Shown: one piece after another, positions 6,578 through 7,579 of the stretch
Layout: each line of letters starts with the position of its first letter
Numbering within the stretch: position 1 is the first letter of the stretch
DNA from: JAFDVN01 sp035758545
GTDB taxonomy: Bacteria; Acidobacteriota; Holophagae; Holophagales; Holophagaceae
Assembly (NCBI GenBank): GCA_035758545.1
Contig: DASTWQ010000128.1
Location: 1-7,579 of the forward strand
DNA: 7,579 nucleotides
Reading direction: 5' to 3'
The notes under the pieces: model-generated
Database searches by the model: none
Told to the model about the DNA's origin: nothing
Seen by the model: only the letters and a program-made list of their open reading frames with translations
Translations under genes and position numbers: made by a program

Positions 6578-7522
6578 GTGACGTGGAACAACATCCGGCT
6601 TGAAGGTCAGGAGCCCCGGGCTCCCCTTGCTATCCTGTCCCTTCACCCCGGTGCCCCCTTGGTTTTTCGCCACCTCGAAGAGCGCGCGCTCGACAAGTAT
6701 TTCGACTCGATCCGGCATCTGCCCCTGCTGACGCCGGAGGAGGAGCGCATCAACGGCCGGCTCTGGCGCAACGACCGGAACCCCGACGGCCTGCGCAAGC
6801 TCGTGGAGGGCAACCTCCGCTTCGTCGTGAAGGAGGCGAGGAAGTTCGAGGGCATGGGCTTGGACCTCCTGGACCTCATCTCCGAGGGCAACCTGGGCCT
6901 CATCGAGGCCGCCAAGCGCTTCGACCCGGAGCGGGAGAACAAGTTCCTCACCTACGCCTCCTGGTGGGTGCGCCAGGCGATCTTCCACGCCCTCGCGGAG
7001 CACGGCTCCAAGATCAAGCTGCCCCAGAAGGTGGCCGGGCACATGGTGAAGCTGAACAAGATCGCCCAGCACCTCACCCAGGATCTGGGCCGGACCCCCA
7101 CGCTCCAGGAGCTGGCGGCGGCGGCGGGCTTCAGCGAGGAGGAGGTGGACCGCCTCCAGCGCCTGCAGCAGACCACCAGCACCGTGAGCACCGAGCAGGG
7201 CCTGGGCGACACGGACCTCACCGTCGGCGACAGCCTGGAGCAGGAGGTGGAGCCCTCCGCCCTGCAGGCCCTGGACCATGAATCCTTCCACCAGCAGATG
7301 GAGATGAGCCTCGCGGCCCTCAACGAGAAGGAGCGGCGCATCCTGGAGCTGCACTTCGGCCTGCACGGCGCGGAGCCCATGACCCTGGAGCAGATCGGCC
7401 GCAGCTTCGACCCGCCCATCTCCCGGGAGCGGGTGCGGCAGCTGGAGGAGCGGGCCTTCGCCAAGATCCGCGACCGCCGCCGGGGCGAGCTGGAAGGCTT
7501 CCTGCACGGGGAGCTCACGTGA
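6578..7522 (+). CDS. Sigma-70 family RNA polymerase sigma factor (group 2/3-like)
   Basis: Directs RNA polymerase to a promoter class; 314 residues from the GTG at 6578. Region 1.2 (about 37-60) reads ALDKYFDSIRHLPLLTPEEE. Region 2 (79-145) has NLRFVVKEARKF, the core-binding LISEGNLGLIEAAKRFDPER, and FLTYASWWVRQAI for -10 melting. Region 3 (about 150-205) has LGRTPTLQELAAAAGFS. Region 4 (245-305) has LNEKERRILELHFGL and a helix-turn-helix TLEQIGRSF...ISRERVRQLE. There is no region 1.1, so it is not the full-length housekeeping RpoD, and the RpoH box QRKLFFNLR is absent. Region 4.2 carries a two-residue-longer turn (DPPIS where GVS or GLS is usual). The start is uncertain: no ribosome binding site precedes 6578 and conserved sequence begins only near residue 37. 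A TTG at 6659, after a TATCCT box at 6631-6636, would give 287 residues. The next gene overlaps its stop by four bases. Confidence 0.93.
   Translation: MTWNNIRLEGQEPRAPLAILSLHPGAPLVFRHLEERALDKYFDSIRHLPLLTPEEERINGRLWRNDRNPDGLRKLVEGNLRFVVKEARKFEGMGLDLLDLISEGNLGLIEAAKRFDPERENKFLTYASWWVRQAIFHALAEHGSKIKLPQKVAGHMVKLNKIAQHLTQDLGRTPTLQELAAAAGFSEEEVDRLQRLQQTTSTVSTEQGLGDTDLTVGDSLEQEVEPSALQALDHESFHQQMEMSLAALNEKERRILELHFGLHGAEPMTLEQIGRSFDPPISRERVRQLEERAFAKIRDRRRGELEGFLHGELT
6610..6636 (+). promoter_or_regulatory. Palindrome and -10-like box inside the putative 5' end of the sigma gene
   Basis: GGAGCCC and GGGCTCC form a perfect 7-bp-arm palindrome around one base (6610-6624), followed by TATCCT (6631-6636), the same -10 sequence as at dnaK. 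If real, this is the sigma gene promoter and the protein starts at TTG 6659. No -35 at a normal distance is present (TTGAAG at 6600-6605 is 25 bases away), so confidence is low. Confidence 0.25.
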
Positions 7523-7579
7523 GCCCCCGCCCGGACTGCCCCGCGTGCAAGGGGCGGGGCGTGGTCCTGGACCCCGACC
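7519..7579 (+). CDS. CxxCxGxG zinc-binding protein, N-terminal fragment
   Basis: A frame opening at GTG 7519, overlapping the sigma factor stop as GTGA, runs to the window end without a stop. The 20 visible residues are MSPRPDCPACKGRGVVLDPD. CPACKGRG is a CxxCxGxG half zinc knuckle like those of DnaJ, and such a motif followed by hydrophobics is also common at the start of DnaC/IstB-like ATP-binding proteins. The four-base overlap suggests translational coupling with the sigma factor. Too little is present to assign a function. Confidence 0.55.
   Translation, partial: MSPRPDCPACKGRGVVLDPD

Noticed and set aside
6600..6636. TTGAAG and TATCCT as a complete sigma gene promoter
   Set aside because: Spacing of 25 bases is far outside the 16-18 base range; only the -10-like part was kept, at low confidence.
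6344..7507. 387-codon open frame antisense to the sigma factor
   Set aside because: The sense strand encodes all sigma-70 regions; the antisense translation has no recognisable motif.

Overview
The window is a high-GC bacterial chromosome segment (GC-rich third codon positions throughout the coding parts) with one conspicuous AT-rich patch near 6131-6178. Codon bias, a HspR-type regulator next to dnaK/dnaJ, a Braun-type lipoprotein and a Bacteroidetes/Acidobacteria-like double-glycine peptide leader would all fit an acidobacterium of the Holophaga/Geothrix kind. That placement is inference from overall style, not from a marker gene.

Layout. 1-236 (minus) is the N-terminus of leucyl-tRNA synthetase, cut by the window edge. 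237-446 is a divergent intergenic region. 447-2171 (plus) is a large secreted lipoprotein of unknown function with a C-terminal fibronectin-III-like domain. A perfect 14-bp hairpin separates it from the convergent small zinc protein YacG (2222-2431, minus). 2432-2560 is a second divergent promoter region; it carries a near-consensus sigma-70 promoter and a hairpin that buries the dnaK ribosome binding site. 2561-4447 is dnaK, followed by a strong intrinsic terminator. 4539-5615 is a class A dnaJ that starts without a Shine-Dalgarno sequence. After a gap with two kinds of heptamer repeat comes 5727-6101, a MerR-family regulator of the HspR heat-shock repressor type.

The most interesting item is a 57-codon gene at 6213-6386. 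It encodes a peptide with a class I lanthipeptide-like leader ending in Gly-Gly and a Ser/Thr/Cys-containing core, so it is a probable RiPP (ribosomally made, post-translationally modified peptide) precursor. It has its own AT-rich promoter, a good ribosome binding site and a terminator-like hairpin. No modification enzyme or exporter is visible in the window. The rest holds a group 2/3-like sigma-70 factor (6578-7522) and the first 20 codons of a CxxCxGxG protein (7519-7579) overlapping its stop codon.

Functionally the centre is a protein quality-control locus: DnaK with its co-chaperone DnaJ and the probable repressor HspR. grpE is not present here. The RiPP gene lies between two regulators, HspR and the sigma factor, which makes stress- or sigma-linked expression a reasonable but untested idea.
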